From NCBI GenBank assembly GCA_035759665.1, contig DASTUM010000106.1, positions 1 through 12,371 on the forward strand: 12,371 bases of DNA, read 5' to 3'. Position 1 is the first letter of the stretch; each line of letters opens with the position of its first letter. Both the position numbers and the translations under genes were made by a program. A model generated the notes under the pieces. It was given only the letters and a program-made list of their open reading frames with translations, ran no database searches and was not told where the DNA came from. Below, in pieces: positions 1-7,298 of this stretch. Origin of the DNA: Micavibrio_A sp035759665. GTDB lineage: Bacteria > Pseudomonadota > Alphaproteobacteria > Micavibrionales > Micavibrionaceae.

Positions 1-88
1 CCCTTGGGGAGAGGGCAGGGGTGAGGGGGCCTGCGGTGCATCCGTCACTCACCCTCACCTAAGTCCTCTCCCTCAAGGGAGAGGACTT
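1..88. repeat. Palindromic interspersed repeat, copy 1 (5' edge cut by window)
   Basis: The element has two inverted halves around a short unique spacer. The left half (about 1-27) ends GGGGTGAGGG. The right half (50-88) begins CACCCTCACCTAA and contains a perfect hairpin with 13-bp arms at 61-73 and 76-88, with loop CA between them. The same arrangement recurs at 9437-9541 with only a few substitutions, so this is a repeat family rather than chance. It lies directly upstream of ribH and has no T-tract on the plus strand, so it is not a normal terminator. It resembles REP/BIME-type palindromes. The left arm probably extends beyond the window. Confidence 0.85.
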
Positions 89-148
89 CATCGGATGCTT
101 TCCATGTTTTCCCTGATTTTGTGAAAACCAAAACCAAGGAAGAACCGA

Positions 149-628
149 ATGACCACCACTGCAAACCAGAACGAGCGAGTCGCCTTCATTCAGGCGGGCT
201 GGCACAAGGACATCACCGATCAGGGCAAGAAAACCTTTATCGAAGATATGGTCCAAGCCGGTTTCCCCGAAAAGAATATCGACCTCTATGAAACGCCGGG
301 CAGCCTCGAAATCCCGCTACAGGCGCAGCTGCTTGCAAAATCCGGCAAGTATGACGCCATCGTCTGCACGGGCCTGATCGTCAATGGCGGCATCTATCGC
401 CATGAATTCGTGACCGCGGCCGTCATCGACGGGATCATGCGCGTCAGCCTCGATACGGAAGTTCCCGTGCTGTCCGTCATCCTGACGCCGCAGAATTTCC
501 ACGAACACGCGGAGCATAACAAATTCTTCTTCGACCATTTCAAGGTGAAGGGCCGCGAAGCCGCGGCGGCCTGTCTTGCGACTCTTGCGAACATGCGCGC
601 TCTGAAATCCGTGAAGAAGGCGGCCTAA
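149..628 (+). CDS. ribH: 6,7-dimethyl-8-ribityllumazine synthase, type II (RibH2-like)
   Basis: This enzyme condenses 5-amino-6-ribitylamino-uracil with 3,4-dihydroxy-2-butanone 4-phosphate to give lumazine, the next-to-last step of riboflavin synthesis in the cytoplasm. The 159-aa protein spans the family length. Visible signatures are the N-terminal strand ending in Trp18-His19, PGSLEIP at 50-56, GGIYRHEF at 80-87 with the catalytic His85, and a C-terminal helix region around HFKVKGREAA (130-139). The WH pair, the GGIYRH[ED]F motif and the HFKVKG block match the RibH2 type known from Brucella, not the usual icosahedral RibH1. The start is supported by an AAGGAAG ribosome site at 137-143. 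It sits 48 bp upstream of nusB, the usual ribH-nusB pairing. Confidence 0.96.
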   Translation: MTTTANQNERVAFIQAGWHKDITDQGKKTFIEDMVQAGFPEKNIDLYETPGSLEIPLQAQLLAKSGKYDAIVCTGLIVNGGIYRHEFVTAAVIDGIMRVSLDTEVPVLSVILTPQNFHEHAEHNKFFFDHFKVKGREAAAACLATLANMRALKSVKKAA

Positions 629-676
629 ATCCGATTTTCCTTGATCGGGGCGGGGTAGGTATGGTCTTTACGGGCC

Positions 677-1147
677 ATGACCGATCCCGCCCCATCGCAA
701 AAACCGTCCGCTACCGCCCGCAAGAAGGCGGCGCGCCTTATGGCCGTGCAGGCGGTCTACCAGATGGCCGTGAACCGGCGCGAGCCCGCCTTCGTCATCG
801 ACGAATACATTTTTCTTCGTAAGAACATGGAAGTGGACGGCGAAAAAATGGTCGAACCGGACGAATCGCTTTTCCGCGATATCGTGCTGGGCGTCGCCGA
901 ACGCCACGGCGACCTGACCGGAATCGTTGCCGCCAACCGTCCCAAAAGGGAGGATCAGGTCGTGGTCGATGAACCGCTGCTGGAGGCGCATCTTCTTTGC
1001 GGCACCTATGAGCTTCTGGCCCATCAAGACGTTGATTTCCCCATCATAATTTCGGGCTACATAGACGTCGCCAAGGCGTTTTTCTCAGGTCATGAACCCA
1101 AACTGATTAACGCCGTGCTGGATTCCGTCCGTAAAGTCACCCGTTAG
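677..1147 (+). CDS. nusB: Transcription antitermination factor NusB
   Basis: NusB binds boxA RNA with ribosomal protein S10 (NusE) and supports antitermination of rRNA operons. The 156-aa protein has the family's all-helical layout: a basic N-terminus with ARLMAVQAVYQM (19-30), a middle helix LFRDIVLGVAERH (65-77), the EAHLLCGTYELL segment (103-114), and the diagnostic C-terminal block DVAKAFFSGHEPKLINAVLD (130-149). It follows ribH by 48 bp with no terminator between them, so the two are probably cotranscribed. The ATG at 677 is preceded by only a weak GGGGTAGG ribosome site; an ATG at 661 is out of frame, so 677 is preferred. Confidence 0.97.
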   Translation: MTDPAPSQKPSATARKKAARLMAVQAVYQMAVNRREPAFVIDEYIFLRKNMEVDGEKMVEPDESLFRDIVLGVAERHGDLTGIVAANRPKREDQVVVDEPLLEAHLLCGTYELLAHQDVDFPIIISGYIDVAKAFFSGHEPKLINAVLDSVRKVTR

Positions 1148-1159
1148 CCCTTTAAAACT

Positions 1160-1197
1160 TACTTTTCATTAATATGTTGCAGTGTAACATGAAAGTA
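1160..1197. promoter_or_regulatory. Imperfect inverted repeat upstream of the FliL-like gene
   Basis: TACTTT at 1160-1165 pairs with AAAGTA at 1192-1197, and ATGTTGC at 1174-1180 pairs (one G-U) with GTAACAT at 1184-1190, with a bulge on the left arm. No T-tract follows, so it is not a standard terminator for nusB. It could be an operator or a leader RNA hairpin for the next gene. It is AT-rich compared with the flanking genes. Confidence 0.35.
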
Positions 1198-1222
1198 GGG
1201 AATTCAAGGGTTTGCATTTTTT

Positions 1223-1708
1223 ATGAAATTAGCCATAATCGGTTTATTGGCAATCTTTTTGCTAGGCGGCGGCGCAGCCGGCGCTTACTTTTATTTCGAA
1301 CAGCCGGCGGAAGCGGCGGTCGGCCCCGCCGATGAGGCGGCCAAAGCCGCGCACGACGCCAAAGTCGCCGAAACCGCTGAAAACGTTCCCCTTCAATATG
1401 TCGAACTTAACCCCCTGATCCTTCCGGTCATCGGGGAGAGGGGCGTGACGCAGACAGTCAGCCTCGTCGTATCGCTGGAAGTGCCGGACGCCGCCACGGC
1501 GGAAGAGGTGAAACGCCTCACGCCGCGCCTTCAGGATGCGTTTATTCAGGATATGTACGGCGCGTTGAGCCGCAAGAATTCCATGAAAAAAGGGGTGCTC
1601 CAGGTTGCGCCGCTGAAGGCCCGCCTGAACCGCATCACCACGAAAGTCATGGGCGCGGGCAAGGTCAACGACGTGCTCCTGCAGGTCGTCCAGCAGCGCC
1701 GGATTTAG
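1223..1708 (+). CDS. FliL-domain single-pass inner-membrane protein
   Basis: The 161-aa protein has one N-terminal membrane segment (about residues 2-23), a short Ala/Glu-rich linker (28-54), and a periplasmic domain with the FliL pattern. That domain has YVELNPLILPVI (59-70), a strand TQTVSLVVSLEV (76-87), a helix around PRLQDAFIQDMYGAL (101-115), and the final LKARLNRI...GKVNDVLLQVVQQRR stretch. FliL proteins surround the flagellar stator and affect torque. No other flagellar gene is in view, so it may be a stand-alone FliL-family paralogue rather than flagellar FliL itself. The AAGGG ribosome site at 1206-1210 is 12 nt from the ATG. It lies 75 bp after nusB, and a terminator follows closely. 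Confidence 0.75.
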   Translation: MKLAIIGLLAIFLLGGGAAGAYFYFEQPAEAAVGPADEAAKAAHDAKVAETAENVPLQYVELNPLILPVIGERGVTQTVSLVVSLEVPDAATAEEVKRLTPRLQDAFIQDMYGALSRKNSMKKGVLQVAPLKARLNRITTKVMGAGKVNDVLLQVVQQRRI

Positions 1709-1733
1709 TCATAATATCTTTTGAGTTGATGGG

Positions 1734-1759
1734 CCGGTCATCGAAGGATGGCCGGTTTT
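1734..1759 (+). terminator. Intrinsic terminator after the FliL-like gene
   Basis: A 9-bp stem is formed by CCGGTCATC (1734-1742) and GATGGCCGG (1747-1755), with one G-U pair and a GAAG tetraloop, followed by TTTT. It is 25 nt after the stop codon and closes the ribH-nusB-fliL-like unit. The minus-strand side lacks a comparable T-tract. Confidence 0.85.
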
Positions 1760-1787
1760 ACATTTCGCACCGCTATAGCGAGCGAAG

Positions 1788-1994
1788 CTACATTTTATAG
1801 CTGGATTTCGGACGGGCAGAGTAAATGAGCCTTTCCAGTCTTTCCTCGAATTTATCCTGGCAAGTCTCAAGACGCGTTTCGTCGATGCCAAGTTTCTCCA
1901 GCTCTTCTTTGACCTCTTCCAGGCTAAGAGCGTAAATCCTGTTCCATTCCTCGGTGAGATCGGCATCGGTCATAATCGGTTCATCATTGGCCAT
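1788..1994 (-). CDS. Small acidic helical protein of unknown function
   Basis: I do not recognise this 68-aa protein. It is cytoplasmic by appearance, with no signal peptide or membrane segment. Residues 10-57 are rich in Glu, Leu and Lys with heptad-like spacing (WNRIYALSLEEVKEELEKLG, then DKFEERLERLI), suggesting two amphipathic helices or a short coiled coil. It ends with a basic tail, PKSSYKM. The overlapping minus-strand frame (1709-1966) gives a basic, low-complexity translation and looks like its shadow. The ribosome site before the ATG is weak (TAAGA), and an alternative ATG is at codon 8. It is divergent from hppA, with 146 bp between them. Confidence 0.55.
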   Translation of the reverse strand: MANDEPIMTDADLTEEWNRIYALSLEEVKEELEKLGIDETRLETCQDKFEERLERLIYSARPKSSYKM

Positions 1995-2025
1995 AACGTC
2001 TTAATACAATATCAAGCGGCCCCCG

Positions 2026-2037
2026 TAAAGATCTTTA
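2026..2037. promoter_or_regulatory. 12-bp perfect palindrome in the hppA leader region
   Basis: TAAAGATCTTTA is a perfect palindrome between the divergent small gene (starts at 1994) and hppA (starts at 2141). It could be an operator shared by both promoters. I could not place convincing -35/-10 boxes; the best -35-like hexamer is TTGAAA at 2057-2062 without a good partner. This is a weak call. Confidence 0.25.
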
Positions 2038-2140
2038 TCCCCGCCTTGCCAACCCCTTGAAAATTGTGCAGTCTTTGAGCCACTTAAAAAAAGGGCGCAT
2101 GCCCGTCCAACCACAAGAAACCTGAAGGGGTATATAAGAC

Positions 2141-4234
2141 ATGGAAATCTATCTTATGATCGCCTGCTGTGTGATGGCTGCATTGATTTTTGCGCAGCTA
2201 TGGGCACGCGGCGTGATGAAAATGAGCGCCGGTAACGACCGGATGCAGGCGATTGCCGCCGCCGTCCAGGAAGGCGCGAAAGCCTATCTCAACAGACAAT
2301 ATACGACGATCGCCATTGTCGGCGCAGTCGTCGCTCTCGGCCTTTATGCGCTGCTTGGCTGGCACGTCGCCCTCGGCTTCGTCATCGGCGGCGCGCTCTC
2401 GGGTATCGCGGGCTATATCGGCATGGGCGTTTCCGTCCGCGCCAACGTCCGTACGGCGCAGGCCGCGACGCAAGGTCTGGAAACGGCGCTTGGCGTCGCG
2501 TTCCGTTCCGGTGCGATCACGGGCCTGCTCGTCGTCGGCCTCGGCCTCGGCGGCGTTGCCGGTTACTACTGGTTCATGGAACAAAAGCTTGGCTTCGATC
2601 TGCGCCAGTCGCTTGAAGGCCTCGTGGCTCTCGGTTTCGGCGCATCGCTGATCTCGATCTTCGCGCGTCTGGGCGGCGGTATCTTCACCAAGGGCGCGGA
2701 CGTCGGCGCGGACCTCGTCGGTAAGGTCGAAGCGGGCATCCCCGAAGATGACCCAAGAAACCCTGCCGTTATCGCCGACAATGTGGGCGACAACGTGGGC
2801 GACTGCGCCGGTATGGCCGCCGACCTCTTCGAAACCTACGCGGTGACCATCGTCGCCACGATGCTGATCGCATCGTCGGTGTTCGCGGCATCGATCGTCG
2901 GTGAAGTCGTGATGCTCCCGCTGATGATCGGCGCGCTGTGCATTATCGGTTCTATCGCCGGTGTGTACTTCGTCCGCCTCGGCGCGAAAAAGAACATCAT
3001 GGGCGCGCTCTACCGCGGCTTCATCGCCAGCGCCGTGTTCTCGTTGATCCTTGTTTCGGTTCTTTTCTCGAACCTCGGATTCGACTCTGAGCTCGCGCTT
3101 GCCGGTCAAGACGCCGGCGCGATCGGCATGCAGTCTCTTTATTACTGCGTTCTGGTCGGCCTCGGCCTGACGGCGGCTCTGGTCTACATCACCGAATACT
3201 ACACGGGCACCAACCACCGCCCCGTGCAGGTCGTCGCCAAAGCCTCGGAAACGGGTCATGGCACGAACGTGATCCAGGGCCTCGCCGTTTCGATGGAAGC
3301 GACGGCTCTGCCCGTGCTCGTCATCTGCGTCGCCATCTATCTCGCCTTCACCTTTGCCGGCCTGTTCGGTATCGCGATCGCGGCGACGACGATGCTTTCC
3401 ATGGCCGGCATGGTCGTGGCGCTCGACGCTTACGGCCCGGTGACGGACAACGCAGGCGGCATCGCCGAAATGTCCGACATGCCCAAGGAAGTCCGTGTCA
3501 CCACGGACGCCCTCGACGCTGTCGGCAACACGACGAAGGCCGTGACGAAAGGCTACGCGATCGGTTCCGCCGGTCTCGCCGCGCTCGTTCTCTTCGCCGC
3601 GTATACGGAAGAGATCAAGCACTACCTGCCGGAAATGAAGGACATCCGCTTTGAACTGACCGATCCGTTCGTCGTAATCGGCCTGTTTATCGGTGGCCTG
3701 CTCCCGTACCTGTTCGGCGCTATGTCGATGACCGCCGTTGGCCGCGCCGCGGCTTCGGTCGTCGTCGAAGTCCGCCGCCAGTTCCGCGAGATCCCCGGCA
3801 TCATGCAAGGCACAGCCAAGCCCGAATACGGCACGGCGGTCGACCTGCTGACGAAGGCCGCGATCAAGGAAATGATCGTTCCTTCGCTGCTGCCGATCGT
3901 CGCTCCTGTCGCGCTGTTCAGTGCCGTGTACTGGATCGCTGGTCTGGAAGCCGCCCTGCAAACGCTCGGCGCGCTCCTGCTCGGCACGATCGTGACGGGC
4001 CTGTTCGTCGCTATCTCGATGACTTCGGGCGGCGGTGCGTGGGACAACGCGAAGAAACTGATCGAAGAGCAAGGCGGCAAGGGTTCCGAAACCCACAAAG
4101 CCGCCGTGACGGGCGACACTGTCGGCGATCCCTACAAGGACACCGCCGGCCCCGCCGTCAACCCGCTCATCAAGATCGCCAACATCGTTGCCATCTTGTT
4201 GGTGGCCATCGTGGCGAAACTGCTCGCGGCGTAA
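2141..4234 (+). CDS. hppA: K+-independent membrane-bound proton-pumping pyrophosphatase
   Basis: This integral inner-membrane pump hydrolyses pyrophosphate and uses the energy to move protons out. It is 697 aa with about 15-16 hydrophobic segments, the normal family size. The substrate-binding loops are intact: DVGADLVGKVE (187-197), the Asp-rich NPAVIADNVGDNVGD stretch (207-221), and GDTVGDPYKDTAGPAVNP (658-675). The type marker is GNTTKAVTKG (462-471): Lys466, where K+-dependent enzymes have Ala, puts it in the K+-independent class, which pumps H+. The ribosome site GAAGGGG (2124-2130) is 10 nt before the ATG. The gene stands alone with its own terminator. Its codon use produces a 632-codon open frame on the opposite strand, which I regard as an artefact. 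Confidence 0.98.
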   Translation: MEIYLMIACCVMAALIFAQLWARGVMKMSAGNDRMQAIAAAVQEGAKAYLNRQYTTIAIVGAVVALGLYALLGWHVALGFVIGGALSGIAGYIGMGVSVRANVRTAQAATQGLETALGVAFRSGAITGLLVVGLGLGGVAGYYWFMEQKLGFDLRQSLEGLVALGFGASLISIFARLGGGIFTKGADVGADLVGKVEAGIPEDDPRNPAVIADNVGDNVGDCAGMAADLFETYAVTIVATMLIASSVFAASIVGEVVMLPLMIGALCIIGSIAGVYFVRLGAKKNIMGALYRGFIASAVFSLILVSVLFSNLGFDSELALAGQDAGAIGMQSLYYCVLVGLGLTAALVYITEYYTGTNHRPVQVVAKASETGHGTNVIQGLAVSMEATALPVLVICVAIYLAFTFAGLFGIAIAATTMLSMAGMVVALDAYGPVTDNAGGIAEMSDMPKEVRVTTDALDAVGNTTKAVTKGYAIGSAGLAALVLFAAYTEEIKHYLPEMKDIRFELTDPFVVIGLFIGGLLPYLFGAMSMTAVGRAAASVVVEVRRQFREIPGIMQGTAKPEYGTAVDLLTKAAIKEMIVPSLLPIVAPVALFSAVYWIAGLEAALQTLGALLLGTIVTGLFVAISMTSGGGAWDNAKKLIEEQGGKGSETHKAAVTGDTVGDPYKDTAGPAVNPLIKIANIVAILLVAIVAKLLAA

Positions 4235-4246
4235 GAAAGCTCAAAG

Positions 4247-4277
4247 AAAAAGCCCCGCATCATGCGGGGCTTTTTTT
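4247..4277. terminator. Bidirectional intrinsic terminator between hppA and a convergent gene
   Basis: GCCCCGC (4252-4258) and GCGGGGC (4264-4270) form a 7-bp all-GC stem with loop ATCAT. Five A's precede it (4247-4251) and seven T's follow it (4271-4277), so it has a T-tract in both directions. The stop codon of the minus-strand gene (4276-4278) lies inside the plus-strand T-tract, so the hairpin sits immediately after that gene as well. Confidence 0.93.
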
Positions 4278-4893
4278 ATTGGAGGCGGGCAGCGGGCCGG
4301 GAATTGCAAAGGCCGGTCAGTGCGGCGATGCGTTCGCGCAGGGATTTCAGGTCGATACTGACACCATAGGAATGGCCACCTTCCGCGCCGACGCAGTTTC
4401 CGCCGAGCGCGGTGGCCAGCACGCCCCGCGCATGATGCGTCATGTCGGGATAAAGAAGATGCGTATAGGATTTGCGGTCATAGGATTTTCCATGTAGCGC
4501 GGCGTAGAGAGCGAGGCCGAGATGGTTGCCGTCGATCTTCGCCTGCGCGAACAGCGATCCCACATGGCTGAGCGTGAACAGGTCGGGCGCGACGCGCGCG
4601 TAATGCTGGCCGACGGCGCTGCTGAAATCCTGCACGTCCGAGCGCCCGACCAGCGGGGCGAAGATCGTGCCGGAAAGGCTTCTGGCGGCCATGGTGAAAT
4701 CGGGAACCGGGCAAACGCTCAAATGGCGCGCGGCGTTCATGTCGAGGCGCGGATCGACCATCAGGTCGGCACGCATGGCGCCCTGGCCGCGTAAATCCCG
4801 CGCGGCGTCGATGGCGGCGTCCGCCTGCATGAAAGCCTGCGATAGCGGGGAGAGCACGATCAACACGTTTTCAACGCGGGAACCAGAAGACAC
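4276..4893 (-). CDS. Unrecognised 205-aa protein
   Basis: I cannot assign a family. The start is GTG at 4891-4893, supported by GTAAAGG and a second AAGG just upstream; no in-frame ATG gives a better ribosome site. There is no signal peptide, although residues 9-20 (NVLIVLSPLSQA) are hydrophobic. Notable stretches are CPVPDFTMAARSLSGT (61-76), a His/Tyr-rich middle (HLGLALYAALHGKSYDRKSY, 124-143), LLYPDMTHHARG (146-157), and a Gly-rich GGNCVGAEGGHSYG (164-177). The protein reads as a folded cytoplasmic domain rather than low complexity, and codon use matches its neighbours. It is divergent from the rRNA methyltransferase (72 bp apart) and convergent with hppA. Confidence 0.72.
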   Translation of the reverse strand: MSSGSRVENVLIVLSPLSQAFMQADAAIDAARDLRGQGAMRADLMVDPRLDMNAARHLSVCPVPDFTMAARSLSGTIFAPLVGRSDVQDFSSAVGQHYARVAPDLFTLSHVGSLFAQAKIDGNHLGLALYAALHGKSYDRKSYTHLLYPDMTHHARGVLATALGGNCVGAEGGHSYGVSIDLKSLRERIAALTGLCNSRPAARLQ

Positions 4894-4965
4894 GCCTTAA
4901 ACCTTTACTCAAAATCAGAAGATTGAGCAGTAGCAAACGCGCATGACTTATGCAATTTATTCGTC

Positions 4966-6189
4966 ATGGAAACTTTAACCATTCAGGATATCGGCGCGAA
5001 CGGCGACGGGATTGCCCGCAGCGCGGAAGGCCATACCGTGTTCGTGCCGCTGACCGCCGGGGGCGACGTCGTGACTGTCGAGATCGACAAGGACGGGCGC
5101 GGACGACTGCTCGATATCGTGACGCCGTCGAAAGATCGCGCGTCGCCACCCTGCCGCCATTTCGGAGTCTGCGGCGGCTGTTCGCTACAGCACATCGCGC
5201 AGGATGCGTATCACGCTTATAAAAAGAACGGCGTCCTTATCACGCTCGAAAAAGCGGGGATCGCCTTGCCAAAAAAAATCGAAACGATCTTCATTCCAGA
5301 CCGCACGCGCCGCCGCGCGAATTTCGCTGCGCGGATCGTGAAAGGAAAAGCGATCGTCGGTTTCCACGAGCGTAAATCCGCCGCTATCCGCGATGTGCCG
5401 GACTGTCTTCTCATCACGGAAGAGGTGCGCGGCGTGATGGAAAAAATCCGCCCTTATCTTCCGGACATAGCGGGCGAGGGAAACAAGCTCGACATCCTCA
5501 TCCAGTGCGTCGAAGGGCAGAGCGAGATCGGCCTCACCGGAAAGATTGCGCCGGGATGGGAGGCGCAACAGGCGCTCTCTGACGCTCTGCGCGCCAGCGG
5601 TGCGTCGCGGCTGTCCTTACGCGCCCGCGATTACGAAAGTTACGAAATCCTGCTCGAAGAGAAACCATTTTACAAATCGTTCGATTCGCTCATCGTCAAT
5701 CTTGCGCCCGGCGCGTTTTTACAACCAAGCGCGGAAGGCGAGCGGGCCTTAACGCAATGCGTCATCGACGGCGCGGGTGACGCTGCGCGCATCGCCGATC
5801 TGTTCTGCGGCAACGGCACGTTCACCGGTTCTTTGATGAAAGGGCGCGATATCATCGCGGCGGATTCTGCCGAAGACGCTATTTCCGCGCTGTCGAAGGC
5901 AGGCGTGCGGGCGCAGCGCCGCAATCTCTTCAAGGAACCGTTCAGCGCGGCGGAACTTGACGACCGCGATTGCGTAATCCTCGATCCGCCAAGAGCAGGC
6001 GCGCAGGCACAGGTCGAAGCGCTCGCATGGAGCAAGGTGGAAAAGATCGTCTATGTTTCCTGCAACCCGCAAAGCTTCGCGCGCGACGCTGCGATCCTGA
6101 CTGGCGCGGGACGGACTTTGAAATCCCTGACAATCGTCGATCAATTCATCTGGTCGCCCCACACGGAAATCGTGGGCGTTATCTGTTGA
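4966..6189 (+). CDS. rlmD: 23S rRNA (uracil-C5)-methyltransferase, RlmD/RumA type, with Fe-S cluster
   Basis: This SAM-dependent enzyme methylates C5 of a uracil in RNA; in E. coli RlmD the target is U1939 of 23S rRNA. Domains in order are an N-terminal TRAM RNA-binding domain (about 1-55), a [4Fe-4S] site with Cys63, Cys69, Cys72 (pattern CX5CGGC) and probably Cys147, a central fold, and a Rossmann methyltransferase domain with DLFCGNGTF (278-286), DPPRAG (340-345) and the nucleophile Cys366 in VSCNP. Glu401 near the end (PHTEIVG) is the probable catalytic base. The TRAM domain favours RlmD over TrmA or RlmC. At 407 aa it is slightly shorter than E. coli RlmD. No clear ribosome site precedes the ATG, so it may be leaderless or weakly initiated. 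Confidence 0.9.
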   Translation: METLTIQDIGANGDGIARSAEGHTVFVPLTAGGDVVTVEIDKDGRGRLLDIVTPSKDRASPPCRHFGVCGGCSLQHIAQDAYHAYKKNGVLITLEKAGIALPKKIETIFIPDRTRRRANFAARIVKGKAIVGFHERKSAAIRDVPDCLLITEEVRGVMEKIRPYLPDIAGEGNKLDILIQCVEGQSEIGLTGKIAPGWEAQQALSDALRASGASRLSLRARDYESYEILLEEKPFYKSFDSLIVNLAPGAFLQPSAEGERALTQCVIDGAGDAARIADLFCGNGTFTGSLMKGRDIIAADSAEDAISALSKAGVRAQRRNLFKEPFSAAELDDRDCVILDPPRAGAQAQVEALAWSKVEKIVYVSCNPQSFARDAAILTGAGRTLKSLTIVDQFIWSPHTEIVGVIC

Positions 6190-6208
6190 TGATAAACCGG
6201 AGCTTTAA

Positions 6209-6670
6209 TTAGCGGTTCATGCCGCCCGTTGCGGTATCCGTGGCGCTACCCTTGGCTTTGTTGAAACGTCCGACGTTGCCGATCAATTGTTCCATCACGG
6301 TCATGTCGTTGCCGCTGGTCGGCGTCTTGCGGCGTACGTGCGGAACGTCGATCATGTCTGAATCCACCTTGTCGATGGTTTCGACGATGCCCTCGTCGTT
6401 AAAGGCGACGACGACGACTTTCTTATCGACGACTTTGGCGTCGAAGATGCCGCGCTTTTCGGTTTTCTGGCCGATATAATACCAGACATTGTCGTCAAAC
6501 GGCGCCTTAGTCGTCGGTGAGCCGAGCGATTGGAGCACGTTGGTGCGTGAGCTGACGCCCGGCACGATTTCAGCCATGCGGTAATCTTCAACGATGTTGC
6601 CGCGCGTGGCCTGCATCGGGGTGCAGGCGGCGGTAAGGAGGAGGGCAAGCAGGGCGATGGACGTCTTCAT
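6209..6670 (-). CDS. bamE: Outer-membrane assembly lipoprotein BamE (SmpA/OmlA family)
   Basis: BamE is a lipoprotein subunit of the BAM complex, which inserts beta-barrel proteins into the outer membrane. The 153-aa precursor has a lipoprotein signal peptide ending in the lipobox LTAAC with lipidated Cys16; Thr at +2 fits outer-membrane sorting. The mature SmpA/OmlA domain shows VPGVSSRTNVLQSLGSPT (36-53), FDDNVWYYIGQKTEK (58-72) and VVVVAFNDEG (85-94), the expected pattern. A C-terminal tail of about 40 residues after the domain is polar and probably disordered. It converges on rlmD with only 19 bp between stops and no clear terminator there. It is divergent from the bc1 chaperone gene (67 bp shared leader). 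Confidence 0.95.
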   Translation of the reverse strand: MKTSIALLALLLTAACTPMQATRGNIVEDYRMAEIVPGVSSRTNVLQSLGSPTTKAPFDDNVWYYIGQKTEKRGIFDAKVVDKKVVVVAFNDEGIVETIDKVDSDMIDVPHVRRKTPTSGNDMTVMEQLIGNVGRFNKAKGSATDTATGGMNR

Positions 6671-6737
6671 ATTGCGTAATTCCCGGAAAATCCTATATAT
6701 GGTGTCTATCTATAACCAGAATTGTGAAGAAAATACG

Positions 6738-7298
6738 ATGTTTTTCAACTGGCTGAAACGCAAAACCGCCCGAAAGCTGGCCGCCAAAGGATTGTACCAA
6801 AGCGCCCGCACCCAGTCCAGAGACCCGGTTCTCTATGCAGACCGGGGCGTGGCCGACACGATGGACGGGCGTTTTGACGCGCTTTCGCTCCATGTTGCGC
6901 TTCTGGTGGGCCGCTTGCGCCGCCTCGGGCCGGACGGCGTAGCGCTGGGCCAGTCGGTCTTCGATTGCATGTTCAGGGATATCGACCAGACTCTGCGCGA
7001 AACCGGAGTCGGCGATCTCGGCGTTCCCAAGCATATGAAGAAAATGATGAAGGCGTTCAATGGCCGCGTCTACGCCTATTGCGCCGCTCTTGAGGCGCAG
7101 AATGTTCCGGCGCTTGAAACCGCTCTGGCCCGCAATCTCTACCGCGCCGACCGCATGCCGCCGCAAGGCGCGGTGATGACGCGCTATGTCTTCGCCCTGC
7201 GCGACGCGCTCGAGGCGCACACGCTGGACGATCTGTCGCGCGGACAGGTATCGCTCCCGCCCGCCGCCATGGAGAGTAACTATGCCCAAGCAGTATAA
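6738..7298 (+). CDS. Ubiquinol-cytochrome c chaperone family protein (Cbp3/UQCC1-like)
   Basis: Members of this family, related to mitochondrial Cbp3/UQCC1, help assemble cytochrome b into the bc1 complex. The 186-aa protein is helical and begins with a basic segment, MFFNWLKRKTARK. The family core is clear: FDALSLHVALLVGRLRRLG (46-64), GQSVFDCMFRDIDQTLRETG (71-90) and VGDLGVPKHMKKMMKAFNGR (91-110), followed by two more helices. The frame is open upstream to 6594, but that would overlap the start of bamE and add residues unlike the family. The ATG at 6738 has GAAGAA just upstream and is chosen. The last 17 bp overlap the next gene, implying translational coupling. Confidence 0.9.
   Translation: MFFNWLKRKTARKLAAKGLYQSARTQSRDPVLYADRGVADTMDGRFDALSLHVALLVGRLRRLGPDGVALGQSVFDCMFRDIDQTLRETGVGDLGVPKHMKKMMKAFNGRVYAYCAALEAQNVPALETALARNLYRADRMPPQGAVMTRYVFALRDALEAHTLDDLSRGQVSLPPAAMESNYAQAV

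Noticed and set aside
1..148. A possible FMN riboswitch upstream of ribH
   Set aside because: The region is taken up by the palindromic repeat, and I could not find the conserved RFN-element segments. The remaining 60 bp is too short.
2198..4096. A 632-codon open frame antisense to hppA
   Set aside because: Its translation is dominated by Arg, Asp, Glu, His and Ala with no recognisable domain or membrane segment. It mirrors the GC-biased codons of hppA, whose motifs are all intact on the plus strand.
6190..6208. A shared terminator between rlmD and bamE
   Set aside because: Only a weak AACCG/CGGTT pairing exists, without a proper T-tract in either direction.
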